A stretch of 8,730 nucleotides of DNA from Alphaproteobacteria bacterium (GTDB taxonomy: Bacteria; Pseudomonadota; Alphaproteobacteria; Rhizobiales; Rhizobiaceae). Made by a program: the position numbers and the translations under genes. The notes beneath the pieces are model-generated. The model ran no database searches and was not told the DNA's origin. It saw only the letters and a program-made list of their open reading frames with translations. Shown here in pieces: positions 1-7,693 of this stretch (positions are counted from its first letter, which is position 1; each line of letters opens with the position of its first letter). The stretch covers positions 1 through 8,730 of the forward strand of contig JAUIBM010000091.1 of NCBI GenBank assembly GCA_030428345.1. Reading direction: 5' to 3'.

Positions 1-8
1 TCCCGGGA

Positions 9-29
9 GGGGCCCATCCTGCGGGCCCC
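9..29. repeat. 7-bp perfect inverted repeat (hairpin) upstream of psd
   Basis: GGGGCCC at 9-15 and GGGCCCC at 23-29 form a perfect 7-bp GC-rich stem around a 7-nt loop. It lies about 75 bases before the psd start. It could be the terminator stem of a gene to the left of the window, but no T-run follows on either strand, so the role is open. Nothing else in 1-105 could be assigned; no promoter was convincing. Confidence 0.35.
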
Positions 30-105
30 GGCCATCGCGTTTATTGCCGGTGTCTTGGGCTCGCCACCAAGGGAACTGATTCCGGGAAACATTGCCGGGA
101 CCACG

Positions 106-813
106 ATGCAGCTTTCCAGCCTTCCAGACACCATCCGCCGCACGCTCGTGCCGATACACCGCGAGGGCTGGCTTTTCGTCGCCGCCTTTTTCGTCGTCAC
201 GCTTCTGCTCGGGTTGCTTTCGGACACCCTGTTCTGGATCGGCCTGGCGCTGACGATCTGGTGCGCGTTCTTCTTCCGCGATCCCGAACGCGTCACGCCG
301 GTGAGCGAGGATTTCGTCGTCAGCCCGGCGGACGGCAAGGTATCGGCGATCGGCATGGCGCCGCCGCCGCCTGAGCTCGGCATGGGAGACCTGCCGCGGA
401 AACGCGTGTCGATTTTCATGAATGTGTTCAATTGCCACGTGAACCGCGCGCCGGTCCGCGGCCGCATCGCCGCCATCGTGCACAAGCCGGGCAGCTTCCT
501 CAACGCCGAGCTGGACAAGGCCTCCTCCGACAATGAGCGCAACAGCCTGCTGATCGAGGGGCCGCGCGGCCAGGTGGCGGTGGTCCAGGTCGCGGGGCTG
601 GTGGCCCGACGCATCGTCTGCTGGGCGCGCCGCGATGAGGAGATCGCCGTGGGCGAGCGGTTCGGCCTGATCCGCTTCGGCTCACGGCTCGATGTCTATC
701 TGCCGCCAGACGCCGTGGTCTGCGTGGCGATCGGCCAGACCGCGATTGCCGGCGAGACCGTGATCGCCCGCCATGACGAGGCGCCCGTGGCGCCCGTCAC
801 CAGGGTCGGCTAG
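106..813 (+). CDS. psd: Phosphatidylserine decarboxylase (pyruvoyl enzyme, proenzyme)
   Basis: Decarboxylates phosphatidylserine to phosphatidylethanolamine at the inner membrane, the step after PssA. The 235-residue protein is of the short type usual in rhizobia. Two hydrophobic segments at about residues 22-38 and 40-57 anchor it. FRDPER (57-62), SPADGK (73-78) and FMNVFNCHVNRAP (104-116) are family blocks. RFGSRLDVY contains Gly192-Ser193, the expected self-cleavage site where the serine becomes the pyruvoyl group, leaving a long beta chain and a short alpha chain of about 43 residues. The frame is open from a TTG at 55, but the ATG at 106 gives the expected N-terminus (MQLSSLPDTIRRTLVPIHREGW) and has a modest purine-rich site (CCGGGA) just upstream. 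The stop codon touches the start of pssA, so the two genes are almost certainly co-transcribed. Confidence 0.96.
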   Translation: MQLSSLPDTIRRTLVPIHREGWLFVAAFFVVTLLLGLLSDTLFWIGLALTIWCAFFFRDPERVTPVSEDFVVSPADGKVSAIGMAPPPPELGMGDLPRKRVSIFMNVFNCHVNRAPVRGRIAAIVHKPGSFLNAELDKASSDNERNSLLIEGPRGQVAVVQVAGLVARRIVCWARRDEEIAVGERFGLIRFGSRLDVYLPPDAVVCVAIGQTAIAGETVIARHDEAPVAPVTRVG

Positions 814-1689
814 TTGCGCGTGGAAACGCCCTTTCCGCCTTTCGAACCGGAAGAGGCCGCCCGCAGTGGGGGAACGCGGCTGCGCGACATCCCTCTCAAG
901 GCGATCTTTCCCAATCTGATCACGCTTCTGGCCATCTGCTCGGGGCTTACCGCCATTCGCTTCGCCGTCGAATCCCGGCTGGAGCTTGCCGTCGGGGCGA
1001 TCGTGCTCGCCGCATTTCTCGACGGCATAGACGGCCGGGTGGCGCGTTTCCTCAAATCGACCTCGCGCTTCGGCGCCCAGATGGACAGCCTGGCCGATTT
1101 CGTCAATTTCGGCGTTGCGCCGGCGATGCTGCTCTACTTCACCCTGCTCGATCAGGTGCATTCCTTCGGCTGGATCGCGGCGCTGATCTTCGCGATCTGC
1201 GCTTGCCTGCGCCTCGCCCGGTTCAACGTGATGCTCGAAATGCCAGACCGGCCCAAATGGCAGAGGAATTTCTTCATCGGCGTGCCGGCGCCGGCTGGCG
1301 CGCTCACCTCGCTCGCGCCGGTCTACGCCATGTTGCTGGGCTCCGCCGAACCGGGGGAGGCGTTTGCCGTCTTCTCCGTTTTCTATGTGCTCGTCATCGG
1401 ACTGCTGATGGTCTCCAGCCTGCCCACCTTCTCGGGCAAGGAAATGGGCCGACGCATTCCGCGCAGCCTGGTCCTGCCGCTGCTGATCATCGTGGTGGCG
1501 GGGGTCGCGGCGTTGCTAAGCTACCCATGGCAGATGCTGCTGGTATGCGTGCTGGTCTATCTGGGATCGCTGCCGCTGGGCTACCGATCCTGGCAGGCGC
1601 ATCGCGCGGCGGAAAAGGCGGGCGCAAGAGATCACCCGGAATCCGAGGTCGAGGAACAGTCCGGCCCGCCGCCGGAGCCGACGTCCTGA
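814..1689 (+). CDS. pssA: CDP-diacylglycerol--serine O-phosphatidyltransferase
   Basis: Transfers phosphatidyl from CDP-diacylglycerol to L-serine, making the phosphatidylserine that Psd uses. The CDP-alcohol phosphotransferase signature D-x2-DG-x2-AR-x8-G-x3-D-x3-D is complete (D70, D73, G74, A77, R78, G87, D91, D95); its aspartates bind metal and catalyse transfer. Hydrophobic segments lie near residues 31-52, 56-71, 96-112, 118-135, 155-174, 183-206 and 219-257, as expected for an integral membrane enzyme; the last 25 residues are charged. The start is uncertain: TTG 814 follows the psd stop with no gap and has AGGG at 802-805 with an 8-nt spacer. GTG 820 would give VETPFPPFEP, matching the METPFPPFEP-like start I recall from rhizobial PssA, but with a long spacer. 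The family is clear; only the first two residues are in doubt. Confidence 0.95.
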   Translation: MRVETPFPPFEPEEAARSGGTRLRDIPLKAIFPNLITLLAICSGLTAIRFAVESRLELAVGAIVLAAFLDGIDGRVARFLKSTSRFGAQMDSLADFVNFGVAPAMLLYFTLLDQVHSFGWIAALIFAICACLRLARFNVMLEMPDRPKWQRNFFIGVPAPAGALTSLAPVYAMLLGSAEPGEAFAVFSVFYVLVIGLLMVSSLPTFSGKEMGRRIPRSLVLPLLIIVVAGVAALLSYPWQMLLVCVLVYLGSLPLGYRSWQAHRAAEKAGARDHPESEVEEQSGPPPEPTS

Positions 1690-1701
1690 TCCGGCCGCTT
1701 C

Positions 1702-1750
1702 GTAACCCAACTCCCCGCGGCAGGTTTCCATTCCGCCCGTCTTGGGTTAC
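1702..1750. repeat. 9-bp perfect inverted repeat after pssA
   Basis: GTAACCCAA at 1702-1710 is repeated in inverse at 1742-1750 (TTGGGTTAC), with 31 bases between. Inside, GCGG (1717-1720) and CCGC (1733-1736) could extend the pairing. It starts 12 bases after the pssA stop. It could be a terminator-like stem for psd-pssA or a divided operator for the next gene. No T-run follows, so a standard intrinsic terminator is unlikely. Confidence 0.5.
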
Positions 1751-1764
1751 TCACAAGGGTCTGT

Positions 1765-1777
1765 CCGCGAATCGCGG
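1765..1777. repeat. 13-bp palindrome ahead of the unknown membrane-protein gene
   Basis: CCGCGA-A-TCGCGG is a perfect palindrome with 6-bp arms around one central base, 39 bases before the preferred start of the downstream gene. Its size and position suit a dimeric regulator site, but I recognise no known consensus, and short GC palindromes also arise by chance in GC-rich DNA. Confidence 0.3.
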
Positions 1778-1816
1778 GTATCGGCTACATCTTCTTGCAG
1801 CATGGAAAGGAATCCA

Positions 1817-2314
1817 GTGCGGATCCCGATAATGGCCATGTGGCCGCCATTACTGCTTCTTGCCGGCGATTTGTCGGTTCTCGCCGTCTTCGCGTGGTTG
1901 CATTTGTGGTGGCTGGCGGCGTTGCCTGCCGTCGGAGCGCTGATTCTTGCGCTCGACGCCATGGGGCGGGTGGTGGACTTCCGCCATGCATCGCGCCATC
2001 TCGAGCGCGGCCGCGACGCCGAGCGGGTCGCCAAGACCTATCAATTCTCCTGGTGCGGCAGGGTCGCCTGCCAGGCGGCCGGCAAAGCGGTGTCGCCATT
2101 GGCGGGCAAGGCCGTTTGTGATTATTACCGCGCCTGCGGCTACCGCTGGTACCATGTCTTCCCGGACAACACGTTCACGCGCAATTCGCCGTTCCTGACG
2201 CTGCGCTTCTGGCGGGTGACGCTGGGCGGCAATGTCCACGCACAGGTGCGGCTAGCCGCCGAGAGCGACGCCGCGCGGCCAGAGCCGGCCCGCGCCCTGC
2301 GCAAGGCTGCCTGA
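1817..2314 (+). CDS. Unrecognised small membrane protein with cysteine pairs
   Basis: Function not recognised. From GTG 1817 the protein has 165 residues. Two hydrophobic segments (about 9-30 and 31-50) form a likely membrane hairpin, followed by a basic region (RHASRHLERGRDAERVAK) and a soluble domain of about 85 residues. This contains SWCGRVAC (C80, C85), CDYYRAC (C101, C107) and the aromatic block GYRWYHVFPDN (109-119), then RFWRVTLGG. The four cysteines, two pairs, could bind metal or form disulfides; that is inference. The start was chosen because GGAAAGGA (1804-1811) sits 5 bases before GTG 1817; ATG 1802, ATG 1832 and an upstream TTG 1742 are alternatives in the same frame. Codon use matches the neighbouring core genes, so it looks like a real gene. 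It stands after pssA and converges with the SDR gene, with 20 bases between the stop codons. Confidence 0.75.
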   Translation: MRIPIMAMWPPLLLLAGDLSVLAVFAWLHLWWLAALPAVGALILALDAMGRVVDFRHASRHLERGRDAERVAKTYQFSWCGRVACQAAGKAVSPLAGKAVCDYYRACGYRWYHVFPDNTFTRNSPFLTLRFWRVTLGGNVHAQVRLAAESDAARPEPARALRKAA

Positions 2315-2334
2315 GCCAACAGGATTTTCCGGGA

Positions 2335-3090
2335 TCAGACCGGCCGCTGCGGCGTCAGCCACTCCTGCCTGGCGACGCTGAAAATCTTGCCGTTCTCGAA
2401 CGGCGCGTCGGCGCTTGCCAGCGCCACGATCCGTTCAGCGACGTGAGCGGGGCTGGGCAGCGTCTCCGGGTCCTCGCCGGGCATCGCCAACGCCCGCATT
2501 GCGGTGCGCGCCACGGCGGGATCGATAATCCCGACCTTCAGCGCCGTGCTGGCGCTTTCGGCCGCATAGACCCGCGCCAATGCCTCAAGCGCCGCCTTGG
2601 AAGCCGCGTAGGGGCCCCAGAACGCCTTGCAGGAATGCGGCGAGCCGGAACTCATGAACAGCGCGCGGCCGGCCGCAGAAGCGCGCAGCAGCGGATCGAG
2701 CGAGCGGATGAACCGCCAATTGGCGGTGACGTTCACCGCGAACACCTTCTCGAAATCCTTGGGCTCGTAATGGCCGAGCGGCGACAGCCCGCCAAGAATG
2801 CCGGCGTTTGCAAGAAAGACGTCGAGCCTGCCCCAGCGCTGGTCGATGCTCGCTCCCAGCCGGTCGATGGCGTCAAAATCGGTAATGTCGAGCGGCACCA
2901 GGGTTGCGGGCAATCCCCCGGCCTCGCGGATGGCGTCATCCAGTTCCTCAAGGCCGCCCACGGTGCGGGCAAGCGCGATCACCTGTGCGCCCTCGCGCGC
3001 ATAGGCCAGGGCGGTGTGGTAGCCGATGCCGCGTGAGGCCCCGGTGACAAGCGCGATGCGGCCCTCGAGCCGGCCGGTTGGTTGGGTCAT
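2335..3090 (-). CDS. SDR family NAD(P)-dependent oxidoreductase
   Basis: A 251-residue classical short-chain dehydrogenase/reductase, a single Rossmann-fold domain in the cytoplasm. It shows the cofactor motif TGASRGIG (16-23), NAGI (95-98), the structural/catalytic Asn120, a probable catalytic Ser148 in MSSGS, and YAASK with Tyr161 and Lys165. After the active site it has IIDPAVARTAM where many family members have a PG motif. The substrate cannot be read from the sequence. LDIT near residue 68 fits the usual adenine-ring pocket. ATG start at 3090; AAGG in the end of purF can serve as ribosome site. Only 5 bases separate it from the purF stop, so it is the last gene of a cvpA-purF-SDR unit. 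Position does not prove a role in purine metabolism. Confidence 0.92.
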   Translation of the reverse strand: MTQPTGRLEGRIALVTGASRGIGYHTALAYAREGAQVIALARTVGGLEELDDAIREAGGLPATLVPLDITDFDAIDRLGASIDQRWGRLDVFLANAGILGGLSPLGHYEPKDFEKVFAVNVTANWRFIRSLDPLLRASAAGRALFMSSGSPHSCKAFWGPYAASKAALEALARVYAAESASTALKVGIIDPAVARTAMRALAMPGEDPETLPSPAHVAERIVALASADAPFENGKIFSVARQEWLTPQRPV

Positions 3091-3095
3091 TGCGC

Positions 3096-4574
3096 TCAGC
3101 CCTTGGCTTCGTCCAGCAGCGCCAGCTTCGGGGCGTTGCCGTGATCTTCGAGGTCGGTAAGCCGTGTCGGATATTGCCCGGTAAAGCAGGCGTCACAATA
3201 TTTCGGCGCGGCGGCATTGCGTCCCGGTTCTCCGGCGGCGCGATAAAGCCCGTCCAGGGAAATGAATCCCAGGCTGTCGACCCGGATGAACTCGCGCATC
3301 TTCTCCACGCTCATGCGGTGGGCGAGCAGTTTTTGCGTCTCCGGCGTATCGACGCCGTAGAAACAGGACGACATGGTGGGCGGGCTGGCGATGCGCATAT
3401 GCACCTCGCTTGCGCCGGCGTCCCGCACCATCTGCACGATCTTCTGCGAGGTCGTGCCGCGAACGATCGAATCGTCGACCAGCACCACCCGCTTGCCCTC
3501 CAGCATGCGCCGGTTGGCGTTGTGCTTCAGCTTGACGCCCATATGGCGGATCGAGTCGGTCGGCTGGATGAAGGTGCGCCCGACATAATGGTTGCGGATG
3601 ATCCCGAGTTCGAAGGGCAGGTTCGCGCCCTGCGCGAAGCCGATCGCCGCCGGGGTGCCGGAATCGGGAACGGGAACCACGAGATCGGCATCCGCCGGCT
3701 GTTCATGCGCCAGCTCAACCCCGATATTCTTGCGCACGTCATAGACATTGCGGCCCTCAATGATCGAATCGGGACGCGCGAAATAGACATATTCGAAGAT
3801 ACAGAAGCGCGACGGGGTTGTGGCGAACGGCTTCACCGATTCAACGCCCGCCTCCGTGATGACGACCAGTTCGCCCGGTTCGATGTCGCGCACCAGGGTC
3901 GCCCCGATGATGTCGAGCGCGCAGCTTTCCGATGCCAGGATATGGGCCCCGTCGAGCATGCCGAGCACGAGCGGGCGCACGCCGAGCGGATCGCGGCAGC
4001 CGATGAGCTTCTTGTTTGTGATTCCGACGAAAGAATAGGCGCCTTCCATGCGCTTTAGCGCGGCGACCAGCCGCTGCTCGAACAGGGCTTCCTTGGAAGT
4101 GGCGATGAGATGCAGGATCACCTCCGTGTCGGAGGTGGTGTGGAAGATCGAGCCTTCCAGCTGCAAGATGCGACGCAACGTCGTGGCGTTGGTGATGTTG
4201 CCATTATGGGCGACTGCGAAGCCGCCGCCGGAGAATTCGGCGAAGAAGGGTTGCACATTGCGCATCTCATCGCCGCCGGTGGTCGAGTAGCGGGTATGGC
4301 CGATAGCCCGTGAGCCGGTAAGCCGGTCGAGCACCGTCTTTCGGGTAAAGGCGTCTCCGACAAGCCCGCGATGGCGCTCGGCGTGAAACTGGCTGCCGTC
4401 ATAGGAGACGATGCCTGCCGCTTCCTGCCCGCGATGCTGCAAGGCGTGCAACCCGAGCGTCGTCAGCGCCGCGGCATCCGCATGGCCGAAAATGCCGAAC
4501 ACACCGCACTCCTCGTGCAGTTTGTCGTCATCGAATGGATTGCCGTATCCGGCGCGGGTCTCCGCACCTGTCAT
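3096..4574 (-). CDS. purF: Amidophosphoribosyltransferase
   Basis: Catalyses the first committed step of purine synthesis: PRPP plus glutamine gives 5-phosphoribosylamine. The 492-residue protein has an N-terminal Ntn glutaminase domain: a 22-residue propeptide, then Cys23 (EECGVFGIFG), which would be the N-terminal nucleophile after processing, GHTRYST (92-98), HNGNITN (123-129) and SDTE (148-151). The C-terminal phosphoribosyltransferase domain carries the PRPP loop VLVDDSIVRGTT (364-375). Cys258, Cys404, Cys460 and Cys463 occupy the places of the 4Fe-4S ligands of the Bacillus subtilis enzyme, so this is the Fe-S, propeptide type rather than the E. coli type. ATG 4574 was chosen over upstream in-frame codons because AAGGA lies 8 bases before it. 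It follows cvpA by 37 bases and precedes the SDR gene by 5. Confidence 0.97.
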   Translation of the reverse strand: MTGAETRAGYGNPFDDDKLHEECGVFGIFGHADAAALTTLGLHALQHRGQEAAGIVSYDGSQFHAERHRGLVGDAFTRKTVLDRLTGSRAIGHTRYSTTGGDEMRNVQPFFAEFSGGGFAVAHNGNITNATTLRRILQLEGSIFHTTSDTEVILHLIATSKEALFEQRLVAALKRMEGAYSFVGITNKKLIGCRDPLGVRPLVLGMLDGAHILASESCALDIIGATLVRDIEPGELVVITEAGVESVKPFATTPSRFCIFEYVYFARPDSIIEGRNVYDVRKNIGVELAHEQPADADLVVPVPDSGTPAAIGFAQGANLPFELGIIRNHYVGRTFIQPTDSIRHMGVKLKHNANRRMLEGKRVVLVDDSIVRGTTSQKIVQMVRDAGASEVHMRIASPPTMSSCFYGVDTPETQKLLAHRMSVEKMREFIRVDSLGFISLDGLYRAAGEPGRNAAAPKYCDACFTGQYPTRLTDLEDHGNAPKLALLDEAKG

Positions 4575-4611
4575 TGGAACATCCTTCGCATATTGCTGTC
4601 TTTGGACGACG

Positions 4612-5190
4612 TCAGGTCTTGGGACCGGCGTCCGTCGTCGAATCCGGATCGTCGCTTTCGGGCGCCGTGACCTCGTCATCCTTCGGCTTCAGCTTTTGCA
4701 GCGCGTTCTCCGGAAGGAGTTCGACGATCTGGTTGCCGATCGATTCCAGAAATGGCTTGGACTTTGCGTCGGCGATCCAGGGCCACTGATTGTTCGGCAT
4801 GAGCCAGTTGTAGAAGGTCAGGCCGACCACGACCAGCAGCGCCCCTCGCACCGCTCCGAAGACGAAACCGAGCGAGCGATCCAGCGGACCGACCCTGCTG
4901 TCGACAATGAAATCGGCGATTTTCATGGTCACGACGCTGACCAGGATAAGCACGACGGCGAAGATGATCGCAGCCGCGGCGATCTCCGCCACGGTCTTTG
5001 ACGAGGAGATCTGCGCGGTATAGGGCGCCACAAAGGGAGAAAGCTGCTCGCGGAAATAGAATGCCGCCGCCGCCGCCGCTACCCAGGAGCCGACCGACAG
5101 CAATTCGCGGCTAAGGCCGCGAATCATCGCCAGCACGCCTGACACCAGCATCAGTCCGATCAAGAGGCCGTCGAACAAGGTAATGTTCAT
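4612..5190 (-). CDS. cvpA: CvpA family membrane protein
   Basis: A 192-residue inner-membrane protein of the CvpA family (colicin V production accessory protein in E. coli); its biochemical role is not settled. Four hydrophobic segments lie near residues 3-23, 30-46, 67-89 and 105-131, with the typical block VGPLDRSLGFVFGAVRGALLV (from residue 100). The C-terminal 60 residues are hydrophilic and end in an acidic low-complexity tail (DDEVTAPESDDPDS). Six consecutive alanines in segment two come from a short run of GCG codons near 5063-5080. ATG 5190 with a weak GGA site upstream. It is the first gene of the presumed cvpA-purF-SDR unit; cvpA next to purF is a common arrangement across proteobacteria. 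Confidence 0.94.
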   Translation of the reverse strand: MNITLFDGLLIGLMLVSGVLAMIRGLSRELLSVGSWVAAAAAAFYFREQLSPFVAPYTAQISSSKTVAEIAAAAIIFAVVLILVSVVTMKIADFIVDSRVGPLDRSLGFVFGAVRGALLVVVGLTFYNWLMPNNQWPWIADAKSKPFLESIGNQIVELLPENALQKLKPKDDEVTAPESDDPDSTTDAGPKT

Positions 5191-5294
5191 TGCGAAGTCC
5201 GATCCCGCGCTTGCCTTTGCCCGCTTGCCGTCAGTTTCGGCTCCCCGGCAGGATTTGCGATGAGATAACGCTCTTTCAGGCGCGATACCAGCAG
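5191..5294 (-). promoter_or_regulatory. cvpA leader region; promoter expected but not identified
   Basis: Because radA ends with an intrinsic terminator, transcription of cvpA-purF-SDR probably begins in these roughly 100 bases. No clear -35/-10 pair could be picked. TGCCG (5226-5230) and CGGCA (5246-5250) could form a 5-bp stem in the leader. I saw no recognisable riboswitch or purine-regulator site. Confidence 0.25.
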
Positions 5295-5318
5295 AAAAAC
5301 AAGGCTCCCCCAGCCCTT
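5295..5318 (-). terminator. Rho-independent terminator of radA
   Basis: On the minus strand, starting 4 bases after the radA stop, AAGGGCT and AGCCTT pair through six positions (one G-U) around a five-G loop. They are followed by G and five T. This is a typical intrinsic terminator and separates radA from cvpA. Confidence 0.75.
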
Positions 5319-5322
5319 TGCC

Positions 5323-6693
<1,371 letters not shown>

Positions 6694-6709
6694 GTGTCAC
6701 ACTCTGATT

Positions 6710-6724
6710 GTTCACGATGTGTTC
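6710..6724 (-). promoter_or_regulatory. Putative LexA (SOS) box of radA
   Basis: The plus strand reads GTTC (6710-6713), seven bases, GTTC (6721-6724); on the radA strand this is GAAC-N7-GAAC. This direct repeat is the LexA consensus described for alphaproteobacteria, unlike the E. coli CTGT-N8-ACAG palindrome. It ends 16 bases before the radA start codon and overlaps the predicted -10 hexamer, the position expected for repression. Confidence 0.7.
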
Positions 6725-6749
6725 TAGGTTGGCTTGTCCGGAAAGGCAA
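6721..6749 (-). promoter_or_regulatory. Predicted radA promoter
   Basis: On the minus strand TTGCCT (6744-6749) and TAGAAC (6721-6726) are 17 bases apart, each matching four of six positions of the sigma-70 hexamers. Transcription would start near 6714, giving a leader of about 20 bases. The -10 shares its GAAC with the SOS repeat. Confidence 0.5.
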
Positions 6750-6822
6750 GGGCGTCGCGCATGACAATGGCGTCGGCAGGTGCTGCATTCCAGCCATGTC
6801 CGACCAGCTGCTGGCTTCCAAC

Positions 6823-6850
6823 TTGACATGCAGGTAAATGCCTGCATATT
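6823..6850 (+). promoter_or_regulatory. Predicted promoter of the ArsR-type/SRPBCC operon
   Basis: A perfect TTGACA (6823-6828) is followed after 16 bases by CATATT (6845-6850). Transcription would start near 6857, about 21 bases before the preferred start codon. The promoter diverges from that of radA; the two -35 boxes are about 75 bases apart. Confidence 0.65.
6828..6847. promoter_or_regulatory. Candidate ArsR-family operator
   Basis: ATGCAGG (6828-6834) and CCTGCAT (6841-6847) form a perfect 7-bp inverted repeat with a 6-bp centre. It fills the spacer and touches both promoter hexamers. A dimeric winged-helix repressor bound here would block RNA polymerase, so autorepression by the downstream gene product is the likeliest reading. 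A second short palindrome, CCAGC-T-GCTGG (6804-6814), lies just upstream of the -35. Confidence 0.65.
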
Positions 6851-6877
6851 GGATGCTGCAGATACAAGAGAATGCGA

Positions 6878-7198
6878 ATGAATTCAGACAAGGTTTTCAA
6901 GGCGCTGGCTGACCCGACGCGCAGGAGGCTGCTCGATCTGCTGTATGAGAAAAATGGACAGACGCTCGGCCAGCTTTGCGAAAACCTGGATATGACCCGG
7001 CAATCCGCCACCCAGCATATCGAGCTGCTGGAGGCAGCCAATCTGGTTACAACGCTGCGTCGCGGGCGAGAGAAGCTTCATTTTCTCAATCCCGTACCTC
7101 TGCACGAGGTCTATGAGCGATGGGTGAAGAAGTTCGAGCGGCACAGACTGGGATTGCTTCACGATCTCAAGAAGGGACTGGAAGGAGACGAAAATTGA
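6878..7198 (+). CDS. ArsR/SmtB-family winged-helix transcriptional regulator
   Basis: A 106-residue DNA-binding repressor. It opens with the family block VFKALADPTRRRLLDLL (6-22), then the helix-turn-helix TLGQLCENLDMTRQSATQHIELLEAANLV (29-57) and the beta-wing LVTTLRRGREKLHFLNPVPL (56-75). A C-terminal helix probably serves dimerisation. The only cysteine is Cys34; the CxC metal motif of true arsenic or cadmium sensors is absent, so it probably does not sense metals in that way. Such metal-site-free ArsR proteins are often paired with SRPBCC genes, as here. ATG 6878 was chosen over ATG 6872 because AAGAG (6866-6870) has a 7-base spacer to it and only one base to the other. The stop overlaps the start of the next gene (TTGA), indicating translational coupling. 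Confidence 0.93.
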   Translation: MNSDKVFKALADPTRRRLLDLLYEKNGQTLGQLCENLDMTRQSATQHIELLEAANLVTTLRRGREKLHFLNPVPLHEVYERWVKKFERHRLGLLHDLKKGLEGDEN

Positions 7199-7671
7199 CC
7201 GCCGAGACAACCAGCTTTGTTTACGTGACCTACATCCGCTCAACGCCGCAAAAGGTATTTGACGCGATCACCAAACCGGAAATCGCGCGTCAATATTGGG
7301 GGCATGAGAATGTTTCGGACTGGCGGCCGGGATCGCGATGGGAGCATGTTCGGGCCGACGCCGATCGCAATGTCGAACTGATCGGGGAGGTTGTCGAGTG
7401 CGTCCCGCCAGACCGTCTCGTCATTACCTGGGCGAACGCCTCCGAGTTTGAAAACCCCCGCAAACACAGTCGGGTGACCTTCGAAATCGTCGAATATGAA
7501 GGCATGGTCCGGCTTTCCGTGATGCATGACGAACTGGAGATCGGCAGCCGGATGGCGAGTGGCGTCACAAAGGGCTGGCCGGCTGTGTTGTCGAGCTTGA
7601 AGTCGTTCCTTGAAACCGGGAAGGGAATCGACGTCTTCGCCAAGCCGAAGGTGGCGGAAGCGGCATCCTGA
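7195..7671 (+). CDS. SRPBCC / AHSA1-like domain protein
   Basis: A 158-residue single-domain protein of the START/Bet v 1-like superfamily, nearest to the AHSA1 (Aha1 C-terminal) group. Visible hallmarks are an opening strand FVYVTYIRSTPQKVFDAITKPEIARQYW (8-35), the glycine turn WRPGSRWEH, the GEVVECVPPDRLVITWA strand pair, a further strand pair (SRVTFEIVEYEGMVRLSVMHDEL), and a long C-terminal helix GWPAVLSSLKSFLETG. The fold makes a hydrophobic cavity; the ligand is unknown. The start is TTG 7195, preceded by AAGGAG (7182-7187) with a 7-base spacer. A longer frame back to ATG 7120 would overlap the regulator by 79 bases and add a non-domain extension, so it was rejected. It is the second gene of the operon and presumably acts on or responds to the same, unidentified signal. 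Confidence 0.92.
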   Translation: MTAETTSFVYVTYIRSTPQKVFDAITKPEIARQYWGHENVSDWRPGSRWEHVRADADRNVELIGEVVECVPPDRLVITWANASEFENPRKHSRVTFEIVEYEGMVRLSVMHDELEIGSRMASGVTKGWPAVLSSLKSFLETGKGIDVFAKPKVAEAAS

Positions 7672-7693
7672 GCGTTCTTGTGGAGCAAACGAG

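Noticed and set aside
682..1161. Long minus-strand frame of 159 codons opposite the psd/pssA junction
   Set aside because: It lies opposite two certain genes, its protein is rich in Arg, Gly and Asp without a domain, and GC-rich codon use readily gives such shadow frames.
2305..2328. Terminator between the unknown membrane-protein gene and the SDR gene
   Set aside because: Only 4-bp stems (GGCT/AGCC or CCTG/CAGG) can form before ATTTT; too weak to support a call.
3078..4058. Plus-strand frame of 326 codons opposite purF
   Set aside because: It is fully antisense to a well-supported purF; the composition is that of a reverse-frame shadow and no motif is visible.
5063..5080. Trinucleotide repeat in cvpA as a possible phase-variable tract
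   Set aside because: Only five GCG units; length changes would stay in frame and just vary an alanine run in a membrane helix.
7120..7194. N-terminal extension of the SRPBCC protein to ATG 7120
   Set aside because: It would overlap the regulator gene by 79 bases and has no ribosome site; TTG 7195 has a strong AAGGAG site and starts exactly at the domain.
6878..7198. Arsenic or metal sensing by the ArsR-family protein
   Set aside because: The CxC metal motif is missing, there is a single cysteine, and no ars or metal-efflux genes are nearby.
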